A program made the position numbers and the translations under genes. A stretch of 64,000 nt of DNA from Ceratotherium simum simum (Eukaryota > Chordata > Mammalia > Perissodactyla > Rhinocerotidae): positions 15,653,297 through 15,717,296 of the forward strand of contig NW_004454171.1 in assembly GCF_000283155.1 (NCBI RefSeq), read 5' to 3'. Positions 52,646 through 64,000 of the stretch are shown in pieces; positions within the stretch are counted from its first letter, which is position 1; the number at the start of each line of letters is the position of its first letter. The notes beneath the pieces were generated by a model. That model was not told where the DNA came from. It did no database searches and saw only the letters and a list, made by a program, of their open reading frames with translations.

Positions 52646-52990
52646 TCAGTTTGAGCTGCTATAACAGAATACCATAGACTGGATGGCTTAAACAATAAAC
52701 ATTTATTTCTCACAATTCTGGAGGCTGGAAGTCCAAGATCAGGGTGCCAGCATGATAGGATTCTTGGTGAGGGCTTCTTAACATGGACTTCCTTGGTGTG
52801 TGCACACAAAGAGAGATCTCATGTCTCTTCCTCTTCTTATTAGGGTATTAATCTCATCATGAAGGTGGCACCTTCATGACCTAATCTAACCCTAATTACC
52901 TCCCAAAGATACCACCTCCAAATGGCATTATATTGGGGATTAGGGCTTCAACATATGAATATTGGGGAACACAAACATTCAGTCCATAGC
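52646..52990 (-). repeat. MLT1-type MaLR LTR
   Basis: The plus strand shows the reverse complement of an MLT1-like LTR: 'gctgctataacagaatacca', 'cacaattctggaggctggaa', 'taatctcatcatgaaggtgg' and 'acctcccaaagataccacct', ending 'cattcagtccatagca'. It is a solo element with no internal retroviral gene nearby. Confidence 0.82.
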
Positions 52991-55420
52991 AAAGCTTAGA
53001 ATTGTTTTTGCCTATAATTGCATTGAATGGCTAAAATTGGTAGCGATGATAGAGTTAAATCTCTTTGAACAAAAAATACTAAAAGCTTTGCAAATGAAAC
53101 AAAATTGCAAAGGTGAAATGCAAATAACTGAAGTTTGCACTCACTAAGAAGCAGAGATTAGTCTGATCTTCTTCCACAGCCTTGAGCCATAGGGAAACCA
53201 ACCCACCTATACACCTGTCATCTTAAGTAGATGACTCAGACTCCAGATGGACTCAGTACTCTAACTCCTCGCTCTGTGAACTCCTTGTAACAAATATGAT
53301 ATAATTCATCCTACACTAATATAATCTTTCTGACAAAACAGATTTTCCAGCTTGTTTTATACTAGACTTCCTTCCCTTCAGCCATTCCCATACTGGTAAT
53401 TAGGCAAATAAAATCAATATTTTAACATTTCTACTCCTTGATAAATTATTACCAGCTTTAGACATATCATAACTGTATGAATTACTTGTCTAATATGCAT
53501 AGCTGTCCTTTATTCATCTCCAGGTAACAATGCCTATGTTTTTCCTGTGACTTCTGATGTCAAGAAATAGACTTAATTTAAAAATCTAAAAGTCTACTCA
53601 AAGTTTAAACGTAATAAATCTTCAGAAAATTGAAAAATTTTAAATGTCTATAGCTCCAAGGGAAAAGTGTAGATTTTTGCTGTTGCACTTAATGCAATAA
53701 CAGAGTTATATCCACAAGCTGAAACAATTACATTCAGCATGATCGTACTGAAGTGTCTGTGTTAGCTCTACTTTCTACGAGAGTAGGTTTTACTAAAATA
53801 TAGCTGTTCTTTGTACATGATTTATAACAACTGTGATACAGCTGTTTGCTACATATTATACACAGTGCCTTTTTTTCCCTATCCCAACAGCAAATCAGCT
53901 CTTTTGAAATATTATTACTTAAACACATGCATTCAATGAAATTTTCCAGGTAGCACAGGTATTTTCCATCTTTACAGGCTTTGCACTATGTTTGAAAGTG
54001 ACTACAAATAGACTGAAGTAGCAGTTGTACAATTTTCAAGCTAAAATCTAAGTATTTTAACAGCCTTATCCATTTTGAGTATTTAGCATTTCCCTCAATT
54101 AAAAGATGACAAAATTTTAAAGTTTTAACTTTAAAACAGGTTAAGTTAGTTATTTGTCTAAGTTTGTTTTCTAGAAACACAATAAAAATACTAAGTTGGA
54201 GGGACATAGGCTTTTGCCAATTTTTTTCCTACATATATGCTAAGCCACTTTGCAAGACTACACCAAAGACGCTAAAACCAGGATATTTAAGATTGTAATC
54301 GCCAAGTCTCAAATTTCTTGATTTTTGCCTTGAAGACGTCTATTAAACTTCAAATATTTCAGATAATTTTGTATTTCCTTCAGAGTCTATATTTCCTTTA
54401 GAAAAATATGGAAGAAAGAAGAACCTCAAAACAAAGTGCTTTCCTGTACTGCATCATTCTCTGACAAATATAACGGACACACCAAATAGCATAATACTAT
54501 AAGGTGAAAAGCTGCAGGTGACATCTTCAAAGTGAAGACAAAGCACCCTCACTTTTCCCCTTGCCTTTTTATTCACACTGAAACAAACATTACTCTTTGC
54601 AGAAAGAATAGAGACCTGAACAGCATTTATAAATAAAGCCGGTGAGATATTGAGGCTAATGAGGATGGATGCCAAAAATTCAATCAACTCAGTCACTTTA
54701 ACAACAACAAAAACCATTTGGTGGGTGGGGGAGGACATCATAAAATTGCTGTTAAGCATCTTGTAAATAGTTACCATACTGTATCAACTTTAAGCCATCA
54801 TCAGTTACAAGATATGCCACTGACTTAGTAACAACTTTCCTGGGAAAAATAAAACTCTAATACCTTGGATACTAATATTTATTCTAAAAATTAATAATTT
54901 GAGTAGCTAATAATTTTAATATGCATGCTGAATTCTGAAATTTTAAAATAGGATGAAAAGTGCATAGGCAATTTTTTTTCAGATTGCAAACAGTATGTCA
55001 TGATGCCATGTAGTCATGACTTTATTTTTCCAAATAACCCATCTATCTCACCAAAAATCCTTGAGGCAAGAAAGAAAACTGTCATATGTGTTCTGTTGGA
55101 GGGAACATACTGCTTGCTTTTCTCACGTAGGATGGAAAGAATAATGTGAAACAGATACTTCCTCTGGGATACTTGTTTTTAAGTCTGAATATCTGGCAAC
55201 ACTCCTTACTTAATAATCTCCTCTGAAGGTCTGAGTCAAGGTGAGAGGAAAGCTATTGAACCTTGCCATCATTCTCCATCATTATCTACTCTGGGAATGG
55301 ACAACATCATACACTGATGCAAAGAATCATAGAATTCTACTGTATGGCTAAGTTTACCTACTTCCCCTAGAAATGTAATTAATCTTCCCTAAAAAGTCTT
55401 TTCTCTCCTGGATTAGTTTT
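52991..55420. other. Unique-looking intron sequence
   Basis: About 2.4 kb has no recognisable repeat, exon or RNA gene. A 107-residue minus frame at 54777-54454 has no family motif, splice signals or codon pattern that would support a gene. Confidence 0.55.
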
Positions 55421-55434
55421 AAAATAAGAATCCA

Positions 55435-55686
55435 GGGCCCAGCCCGGTGGCGCAAGCGGTTAAGTGCGTGCATTCTGCTGCGGCGGCCCGGGTTCGCAGG
55501 TTCGGATCCCAGGCGTGCACTGATGCACTGCTTGTGGAGCCATGCTGTGACGGCGTCCCATATAAAGTAGAGGAAGATGGGCACAGATGTTAGCTCAGGG
55601 CCAGTCTTCCTCAGAAAAAAAAAAGAGGAGGATTGGCATCAGATGTTAGCTCAGGGCTGATCTTCCTCACCAAAAAATAAATAAAT
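55435..55686 (+). repeat. ERE-family SINE, short form, with 14-bp target duplication
   Basis: The head is gggcccagcccggtggcgca, the B-box region is ggttcggatcccagg, and the tail is aaaaaataaataaat. The perfect duplication aaaataagaatcca at 55421-55434 and 55687-55700 fixes both ends. Confidence 0.95.
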
Positions 55687-55700
55687 AAAATAAGAATCCA

Positions 55701-56170
55701 TATCATCAAAGCATTAAAACAAAGGAAGTATGATCCAAAATTGAGAATGGGATTTGAAAATTAAGTTAGAAACAATTAGAAGTTAGAAAATGAGGAAGAG
55801 TTGACCTGGAAGAGCTAATAATGATGTTCTAGGACAAAGCAAAAAGAAATTAGAAATTAAGTCTATGGCATAAAGACTATTGAGGAAAAATTAATAAAAG
55901 CTTGCAGTTAAAAAGCTTACCCTTCCAGTCAACACTGTTTTGAACCAGGGTCAAGGCAGAAGTAATGGAAAAACCAGAATAGATATGAGAAATATTTTGG
56001 AGTTGGAGTCAGCAGGATTTGCAGATGGGCAAATTTAAGGGGAGAGTCAAAGATGACTGTGGAATTTCAATCTCAGGTTGCTAAGAATACTGATGTCATT
56101 AAAAGGAACAAGGAATGCATGGGGGAAAGAGAGATTGATTTTGAGGTAATAGGTAAAAATGAAATTACTC
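55701..56170. repeat. Probable diverged copy of an old LINE-like family
   Basis: 'gtcagcaggatttgcagatg', then 'gagagtcaaagatgactgtg' and 'attgattttgaggtaatagg' resemble the common old repeat containing 'aggatttgctgatgg...gagtcaaggatgactcc', which appears more clearly at 58.3-59.3 kb. Low identity. Confidence 0.4.
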
Positions 56171-56880
56171 CACTTTAGTCACTTTTAGCATAATATAAAA
56201 ATTACAGATAAGGTACAAATCTGCTTGTTGGAGATTAGGTCAATGTTTTCTGTTTGTGTATATATGTTTTTCAGTGTTTATTAGTTTTGTTTTGTTTTAG
56301 CCAAAAAGGAAACATGCTGTAGATAAATAATCAGTTTATATTAAAAGCAAATCAACATCTGTAAGTGAACCTAGATGCATTGATCCCACCTCAGCTAACA
56401 TGATGTCATGAAAAGAAATTGACTGATAATCATCAAGAGCAATATTTTTATTAAGAGCCAATTTTTACTTTTATTTTCATCTTGTGACAAGATTACATTA
56501 AATTCCTGTATGAAACCTATGGCCACAACAGACTTTGTGGCTTCAACCCAACGTTTCTTTTGTTATGAAGCCAACATTAAAACCACACAGTTCAGACACT
56601 TTTTAGAATTCCATATTTTTCTTCCAAAACTTGAACCAGAAAATCAGGACTAATGGTCTGTAACTGATATTTCACATCTCTGCCTTTGTTTCTGGCAGCT
56701 CTTCTCCCTCCAACTTGGAACCATCAGCCACAGAATGTGTTTAGCTGGATAATTGGAGCAGCAACAGTATAAATGGTGACTTGTGCTGCCTTTCTGTACT
56801 TTTTTTTTTTTTTTTGGTCTTCTCTGCCACTCGGATCACAGTGATTCTCCCTAAGCTCAGAGTGGAAGGCGATTTGGGAA
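56171..56880. other. Intron sequence with a T run
   Basis: A T run of 17 or so bases lies at about 56800-56816. No other feature is seen. Confidence 0.45.
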
Positions 56881-56884
56881 AAGC

Positions 56885-57165
56885 TCTGGCCATTGAAATC
56901 AGACAAGCTTAGATAAAAGTCCTATTCCCGCTCTCAATTGTGTATTCTCCTCCAGGTCACTTATGCTCCTTAAGTTTAATTTTTCACACTTGTAAAATGG
57001 AAATTGTATTCTCTTCCTTGTGAAGTTAGTGTATTTTATGAGCAGAATAATAACAATGGTTAACATGGTCTAAGAAGCAGACATTGTATTCTGCCACTTT
57101 ATAGCTAGGTAACCCTGGGCAGGTGTCTCCTTCTCAGTTTGCTCCATAATGTTGGGAAAACAAAG
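56885..57165 (+). repeat. Two MIR fragments in tandem
   Basis: The first is seen in 'tctggccattgaaatcagac', 'tccaggtcacttatgctcct' and 'cacttgtaaaatggaaattg' (56885-57060). A second begins at about 57080 with 'attgtattctgccactttat' and 'agctaggtaaccctgggcag'. Both are in the same orientation. Confidence 0.65.
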
Positions 57166-57289
57166 GCATCAATTCTTTTCAACATTCAACATCTATTCAC
57201 CAACAATGGACCAGGTACTATTCTAGACTCTTCAAATGTGATCGGATTATACGAGACAATACATAGAGTGGTAGTTGGTATGATTGTGC

Positions 57290-57735
57290 CCATTTATCAG
57301 CTCCCTCTCATGTAAGGATTTTCTGTATTCCCTACCCTTGCCAAGTTCCCTGTCCATGGAGCATACTTCCCTGCCCTATTGTTAGGTTTGACCACATGGC
57401 TCACTCTGACCAATGGACATGAGCAGACATGATACATACCATGTCCCAATAGAAGCTTTAAATGTGCTTTCTTTTTCCAACCCTCTGCCCTGACAACAGA
57501 ATGTGTCAGGTAGGGACTTGGTCCTTCAGCTTTGGTCCCAGATAGGACACACGGAACAGAGATACAGAGCTTGGGGCTACACAGAATTATAAGGAGCTCT
57601 GAACAAGAAATATATATTTTTGCTATTATTGTTCTATGCCAACCCACACACTTAAGACCAAGAAATAAATGCTTGTGGTTGTAAGTCACTGAGATTTGGC
57701 TTCCAAGTAAAGCTGACTGACACATAACATAGTAG
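57290..57735. repeat. Old interspersed element, LTR-like
   Basis: 'accacatggctcactctgac', 'caatggacatgagcagacat', 'gcttgtggttgtaagtcact' and 'gagatttggcttccaagtaa' follow a widespread non-coding mammalian repeat ending in 'taagccactaagttttgggg'. Its family name is not certain. It contains the longest open frame of the window (142 residues, 57725-57297 minus), which I regard as chance. Confidence 0.45.
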
Positions 57736-57799
57736 CTTGCATATAGACATACTTAAAGTTTTAGCAATAATAATAACTAAAATATATAACACAAGTATA

Positions 57800-58660
57800 T
57801 AAAACATTTAAAAAGATATAGACATCACTCCATCTATCCACTCATCCATCCAACAAATATCTATTAAGTACTACTAAGTACCACATACTATTCAAGCTGC
57901 TGGAGACAAGGCAGTGAGCAGGTAAAATCTCTGCTCTTATGCAGTTAACATTACAGTGGGAAAAATGGAAATTTAACTATAAGGGGGATAGGCATTATGG
58001 AGAAAAAATAACTCAGGGAAAGAAGATAGAAAATATCAGATAAGGAAGAGACTGTGTGTGTGTGTGTGCGCACGCGCGTGTGCATGTAGTGTAGTGTTCA
58101 GAGAAGGCTTCTCTAAATAAGAAACTTTTGAGCAGAGGCATAAATGCGTTGGAGCGCTCCAGGATTAGCCGAGAGGCCTTATGGTTGAGAGAAGTCAATT
58201 AGAGGCACACTTGTGGAAGGTGAAGTCAGAGAAGTATGAGAGGATCAGTCATGTATTCCTTGGAGCCCATTGGAAGAAGTTTGACTTTTGCTCTGAATGA
58301 GATAAGATGTCCTGGAAAAACTCTGATGATAGGGTGACATAATCTTATCTAAGTTTGAAAAGGATCATTCTGGCTGCTGTTTTGAGAATAGATTCAATGG
58401 TTCAAGGGCAGAAGCAGAGAGATTATTTAAAAAGCAGTTGCAATAATCCATGTACAGACAACGGTGGCTTGGGGAGAGCAGTGAGGGCACTAAGACATAG
58501 TGGACTCTGGATATATCTGAAGCTGGTGGCTGACAAGCTTTGTTAATGAAGAATCAGCAACTAGAAATAAACTGTCATTTACTGAGATACGGCGGCGTGG
58601 AGGAATGGCAAGATTGTGGGGCAACTGGTAATGAAGAACTTACTTTTAGAAATTGAGAGG
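57800..58660 (+). repeat. Old LINE-like repeat, first part
   Basis: 'ccatccaacaaatatctatt', 'gctggagacaaggcagtgag', 'aggatcattctggctgctgt' and 'gcagttgcaataatccatgt' are well-known phrases of one ancient mammalian repeat ('...aacaaatatttattgagc...ggatcactctggctgctg...attgcaataatccagg'). A GT microsatellite with a GCGC core interrupts it at 58051-58087. Class not certain. Confidence 0.6.
58051..58087 (+). repeat. GT microsatellite with CG-rich core
   Basis: ctgtgtgtgtgtgtgtgcgc is followed by acgcgcgtgtgcatg. The alternating purine-pyrimidine tract (TG)n-(CG) could adopt Z-form DNA and is probably length-variable. Confidence 0.85.
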
Positions 58661-59165
58661 TAAGGGTAAACTTGTTCAATTCTGATTTCCTTCTTGCTGG
58701 CCTTCCAGAGAGGGACTGGCTTTCTACAGAGTTCCATGGAAACCACTACACAGAGTGGTTAAGGTAATTAATCTTGCCAGAACGATGAGGTGGAGGGTCA
58801 GAGCTGCACCACCCAGCTACGAGGGAAAGAGCTGGAATCCAGCCCTCTGATTATGCCTGGGGAGAGGCTGGTGCTCTTCAGACCAACAACGCTATGGTGA
58901 CAGAGCAGGGCTGAAGGTTAAGTTTTCAGCATATGAGAGTGCTCTCTACATGGAGTATTGCAATTGCTTTTTAAATTACCCAGTCCCTGGTCTCTGATTA
59001 CTCCAGAAAGGAGATTGTGTCCCCCTTGTCATGCAATTTAATAGCCTCCAGCCTCAGTGCCAGAATCATCCTCCAAGAACGTGATATCCAGTCCTACTAG
59101 ATCACTATGCACTGCCCGGGATGTTTCCCCTAGGGTGTGTTTGTTTTAGGTTATTTTCCGTTGTT
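58661..59165. other. Unclassified block between halves of the old repeat
   Basis: About 500 bp of more GC-balanced sequence separates the two recognisable parts of the old repeat. It may be an inserted element of unknown type; no target duplication was found by eye. Confidence 0.4.
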
Positions 59166-59290
59166 ACCTTTGAGATGCCTATTAGATAACCAAGTTGAGA
59201 TGCTGAGTAGGTGGTTAGTATGTAAGTCTGGAGTTTAAGAGAAAGGTTGAAAATGGAGAGATAAATCTAGGAAACATGTGTTACTGTTTT
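59166..59290 (+). repeat. Old LINE-like repeat, continued part
   Basis: 'gagatgcctattagataacc', 'aagttgagatgctgagtagg' and 'agtctggagtttaagagaaa' continue, in order, the family begun at 57800. Confidence 0.6.
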
Positions 59291-59857
<567 letters not shown>

Positions 59858-61835
59858 CTAAGAAAAATATAAGAAATTGGCTGTCATTGTGAAGGGAATT
59901 AATTTATGGAATCTCATGGTTGAAAAGGAATTCAGAATTTACCTAAAGAGAACTCTCTTCTGAAACATTAAAAAATACTTTGCAATAGTCTCCATAAGTA
60001 GGCATCCTGTCTGGACCTGAATATTTCCAGTAATAGGAAGTTCCATACTTTATTGGGCCCATTAGACCTATGAAGCCCATTCTCTTTACGGTGAATTTTG
60101 ATTTTCTGAAATGTCAATATTTCAGATTGATATCTACTTCCCTATAACTTTCAACCATTAGTTCTAGACTTGCCCAGTTTTCTTCTGATCCTTAAAGCAT
60201 TTGAAGGCAAATTATTGTCCACTTTCCCACCTTTACCTTGGTAGTTCGTCTGTTTCCAAGGTTAAACCTCTTCATCCTTTGAGAAATCCAATTTGATGCC
60301 AGAGGTGCTTACTAGAATCTACATTGAAGAGCTTTAAAATTTTTCTCACCCACCAACCTTATTCTGTAACACTTTGTGAAACTGGCTAATCGTTATTAGA
60401 TCTTCAGTACCACATTAATCACAGTGCACTCAGATGACATCTGTGCTGTTAACTGGAGCTACAATTCCACGAAAACTCCAGTAAAATATGAAATACTGAC
60501 AAAGCACTCTAGGATATGGCAGATTGTGATTAAGGCTAAGATTTACTATAATAGAATTAATCATGATGAATTATTTTAATACTTATGCAAATATGTTGCA
60601 TACTTACTAGGAATCCTGCTATAATTGAATAATGAAGAACTTGAAGCAAACTCAAACTTAAAAAATATGTTCTTTTTTTCTACTATTTTATGAACATAGG
60701 TTTCAGTTTCATTTATCCTCACAAATGCTATAGGTGGGAGTTGAAATTTTATTTCATTTTTCAAATTCTATCTTCCATTAAAAGTTCTGTTATACTTTAT
60801 TTATTGATGGCCTAGTTAAAGAAGAGAAAGTTTTAAAAGGTCAAATTACTGACCTCAAGCCTCTTGACATCTTCCTCCAACTTTCTAGTCTTTCTTGAGA
60901 ACTACCAGAATTTTCTCCCTGATTTGTCATTAAGAAAATTAATCAACTTGGGAAAGATTTATGCATCTAACTAATGGGCAAATGTAGTCCACCTAATATT
61001 TCCTGAGAAACATTTAATGGTGCTGTACAATATCCTGCTGCTTTACAATGGACCACTCCAAATATAAAATGCATTCTTCTTTTCACCACCAGCACGATTC
61101 AAAGAAATAGCATAGGCAAAGAAAACAAAAATGCAGAAAGAATACTCAGAACAAAACCACACAATTATTCTAATAAACAAAAGCCAGCAGTCAGAATTTG
61201 GCAGAACATACTGTAAGAAAATACCTTTTGTTTCATAGAAAAAAAGACTGCACTTGGGTGAACAATAGGAAAAAGTCATAAGCAATGACTAATAAATTCC
61301 TTAGATCAATATGTGTCTATCCTACTGCAATACGACATAGAACATGCTAACAAAAGGCTCATAAGATGCAAGAAAAAAAAAAACTCAGATAAATAAGAAC
61401 AAACACGGCTACACCACTCATGATCATGTTAGTTTATTAATGAGAAGGGATATAAAAGCAACATCAGAATCCCAACATTTATGGAAAGCATAGTTATTGT
61501 ATATATAAATATCTGTATGCTAACTTTAGGGATATATTTACAGATACACAGCTCCACTCTAGGTGTGTAAACTCAACTGTTCCACAGTATTCCTTTTGTT
61601 GTCTTTATGTAGTCACAAATTAAAGAATTCATCATTTCTGAAAATTACAACTTTTCTCATTTTGGGCCACACCAGGTAACCAACATTTCCAAGTGGATGT
61701 TGTCTACACAAGGCTTATTTGTATTGGAATTTACTTCATGTTACATGATAAGCATTTTGATATTGCTTCTATCAGCATTCAATGCCAATGGGAAGACAGA
61801 AATAATCAAGACAGAAGATAGCTGGGTCTTGAGCT

Positions 61836-61880
61836 AAGACACAATTTAATCATAATTTTTACCAAAATATCTTCAATTTC
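61836..61880 (+). repeat. 45-bp exact direct repeat, copy 1
   Basis: It starts aagacacaatttaatcataa and ends accaaaatatcttcaatttc. It is identical over 45 bp to 62674-62718; the flanks differ on both sides. Confidence 0.92.
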
Positions 61881-62673
61881 TAAACCTTCTAAATGTTAGC
61901 ATGCTTGAGAAATAATGAACAATAGTTTCATGTTGAGATACTAAAAATATCAATTTGTATATATAATTGCAGTCGCAGCCTCTTTTGAATATTTAATTAA
62001 GCTAGTCATTTAAAAAAAAAAGTCTACTTGATAACAAATCACATCTTGAGAAAAAGTTATGAATGTTAAGGTTTAATTCTACTTTTGTCCTATATTTAAT
62101 TTAGCCTTGCAAAGAGCTTTGCAAATTATCCCAAGAAATTAGTCCTAAGAAAATAGTCACCAAAAAAAGCAAATCAAAGTGTCTCTATTCTGGAAAATTC
62201 ACTATCATTTCTGGTGTTTTTCCCAGAATAAATGGAAGGACATTAAAACACAAACGTTATTGCATGCAAGGCAGCACTGCCATTCTGGAAATTAGGGAAG
62301 CCAAATTTTACTCCTAAGTTTCATTAGTACTTTACTGAATGACTTAAGGGCAATTGAAAATCCCAGTTTGGTCTAAATGACCTGCATTATCTGTAGAGGC
62401 CAATTCTACTTAGACTAGAACTATCATTGACTTGGAAATTTTACAAAGTAATCCAGCTCCTCTGAGTTGTTCTTTTCATGGGCTGCTGCATGCTTCAAAG
62501 AAAGATGGAGTGAACTTAACTACATTGAACTTTCAGTTCTAATATAACCAAAGACTCAAATATTAATAAAGCTTTGGAGGCTTGCCTGAACTCATTTTCC
62601 TCAATATTTAGGAAACTGAATTATTGACCAAAATGTTTAAATGATATGGGAACTACTGTCATCATATATATGC

Positions 62674-62718
62674 AAGACACAATTTAATCATAATTTTTAC
62701 CAAAATATCTTCAATTTC
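62674..62718 (+). repeat. 45-bp exact direct repeat, copy 2
   Basis: It is identical to 61836-61880, 838 bp away. The flanks are TA-rich and partly palindromic (catatatatgc on the left, ccaacatatatgttg on the right), so this looks like the inserted copy. Confidence 0.92.
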
Positions 62719-62904
62719 CCAACATATATGTTGTAGGCTCTATTAAGTCATAAGAAAGAAAAAATGGAAGTAATTCAACTGACACCTACTTTAACTATCT
62801 TGTATTTGGAAAAAAAAATAAAGTTCCAGCATAATATATCAATTTTTAATATAATGTATCTTCAGAAAGACTCAAAAAAAAGGAATTCTTGTTTAAAATA
62901 TATA

Positions 62905-63590
62905 AAAAAGCACATATCCTATGCAGAGCAACTGGAACTCCAGAGCATTGCTGATAGGAATCCAAAATGGTTCAGTCACTTTGGAAAACGGTTTAGCAGT
63001 TTCTTATAAAATTAAACATACACTTTCATATAATGCAGCAATCCTATACGTAGGTATTTGTTTACCCAAGAGAAATGAAGACATGTCTAAACAACAACCT
63101 CCTCACAAAGTTTATAGAAGCTTTACTTAGGAACTCCAAAAGCTGGAAACAATCCAAATATCCCTCAACTGGTAAACAGAAAAGCACCTTGTGGTAGATC
63201 TATACAATGAAACACCGCTCAGCAATAAACCGAAACAAACTAATGATTCATGCCACAGCATCTGTGAATCTCAGAAGCATTATACTTTTGAAAGTAAAAG
63301 AAGCCAGATGCAAAAGGCTACATACTTTATCAATCCATTTATATAACATTCTAGAAAAGGCAGAACTATAGGGAAAGAAATCAGACTAATGCTGCTAGGG
63401 GCTGGGGGAAAGGAAGGGAATTGACAACATAGAGGAAGGGGCATCTGGGGGGATGATGGAAATATTTTCTCTTAGCTGTGGCAGTGGTTACATGATTGCA
63501 TAAGTTTGTTGAATGTCGTAGAGCCACTCACCTAAATAGGATGAATTTTACTTATATAAATTATATCTCAATAAACAAATAAAAAACGTT
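62905..63590 (+). repeat. L1 3' end (old family)
   Basis: 'tccaaaatggttcagtcact', 'gcagcaatcctatacgtagg', 'aactccaaaagctggaaaca', 'agccagatgcaaaaggctac' and 'ttatatctcaataaacaaat' follow a 5'-truncated old L1 3' end in order. The 81- and 69-residue frames here are L1 debris. Confidence 0.82.
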
Positions 63591-63792
63591 CATTCTATAC
63601 TTATTGCCATAAATCATCGATATCTCGACTATTACTTTTACTGTTTTCTAAATTGCTAGTTTATTGTATGGCATTTTATAATTAGCATATACTAATCTCA
63701 GGTATCTCAATGTAGTTTTCAATTTGGCTATGAAAAATCTTCTCTTGCTATCCACTAATAATTTTCCAGAGAGCAAATATTTATGTTTTCTC
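63591..63792. other. Intron sequence
   Basis: No feature is recognised. Confidence 0.45.
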
Positions 63793-64000
63793 TCTTTTTT
63801 TGTTTTTTGGTGAAGAAGATTCACCCAGAGCTAACATCTGTTGCCAATCTTCCTCTTTTTCCTTGAGGAAGACTTACCCTGAGCTAACATCCATGCCAAT
63901 CTTCCTCTATTTTGTATGTGGGTTGCTGCCTCAGCATGGCTGATGAGTGGTGTAGGTATGTGTCCAGGATCCGAACTGCAAACTCAGGCCACCAAAGCGG
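63793..64000 (-). repeat. ERE-family SINE, cut by the window end
   Basis: A T-rich tail and the body 'gagctaacatctgttgccaa' are present, with 'gatccgaactgcaaactcag' toward the end. The head lies beyond 64000. It is a diverged copy in the minus orientation. Confidence 0.88.

Larger units (their letters stand above)
59858..62900. other. MALRD1 intron sequence with a dispersed duplication
   Basis: The acceptor of the MAM-end exon lies at 59858 onward. No further MAM exon was recognised on the minus strand. The stretch holds the second copy of the 19-bp repeat (60433-60451) and both copies of an exact 45-bp repeat (61836-61880 and 62674-62718). The rest is AT-rich and unfeatured. Confidence 0.55.

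Noticed and set aside
54454..54777. 107-residue open frame on the minus strand
   Set aside because: No recognisable motif and no splice sites that would connect it to MALRD1; its length is expected by chance in 64 kb on six frames.
57297..57725. 142-residue open frame on the minus strand, the longest in the window
   Set aside because: It lies wholly within an old interspersed repeat, has no domain or transmembrane pattern, and no promoter or splice context.

Overview
This is 64 kb of mammalian nuclear DNA, nearly all intron and transposon fossils. At least twelve tRNA-derived SINEs with the GGCCGGCCC head and the paired 'GATGTTAGCTCAGGGC' body of the equine repetitive element (ERE) family point to a perissodactyl, most likely Equus. 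AT-rich unique sequence, L1, L2, MIR, MER5, Tigger and LTR fossils, and the absence of any long open reading frame fit a vertebrate intron.

The only host coding sequence I can support is three short exons on the minus strand, read from high to low coordinates: 59857-59770 (end of a MAM domain), 44015-43839 (linker plus one complete LDL-receptor class A module) and 41200-41038 (start of the next MAM domain). All have consensus splice sites, their phases join exactly (G|GT, then G|CT), and the conceptual product is continuous. The MAM-LDLa-MAM order identifies the gene as MALRD1 (Diet1 in mouse), a large multi-MAM/LDLa protein linked to bile-acid and FGF15/19 control in gut. The exons total 428 nt; introns of about 2.6 and 15.8 kb separate them. 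I found no exon below 41038 or above 59857, so at least 41 kb of intron lies downstream within the window.

Layout. 1-11.8 kb: ERE copies, a mosaic L1 (2.9-6.1 kb), a MIR carrying a perfect 13-bp hairpin, and a decayed hAT/Charlie-like transposase (10.7-11.8 kb). 11.9-20.2 kb: minus-strand L1, split by an ERE and by a complete Tigger-like element at 14789-15418. 20-28 kb: ERE, MER5A, MIR and a solo LTR inserted in a MIR. 28.3-34.7 kb: a nearly full-length but dead L1 inserted in an older L1ME-type element. 34.7-46.2 kb: mostly unique intron, two exons, a tandem ERE pair and one ERE with an interrupted tail. 46.3-50.2 kb: minus-strand L1 fragments. 50.3-59.3 kb: LTR-like elements, a Tigger split by an LTR-like insertion, an MLT1-type LTR and old repeats. 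59.3-64 kb: the MAM exon, unique intron with an exact 45-bp dispersed duplication, an L1 3' end and a partial ERE.

I see no undescribed gene system, CRISPR array, operon or RNA gene. The most notable signals are small rearrangements (the 2401-2434 hairpin, the 45-bp duplication, the repeated target at the ERE pair) and the nesting order of the transposons. Repeat family names were assigned by recognition without a database, so subfamily calls are tentative; boundaries supported by target-site duplications are the firmest.
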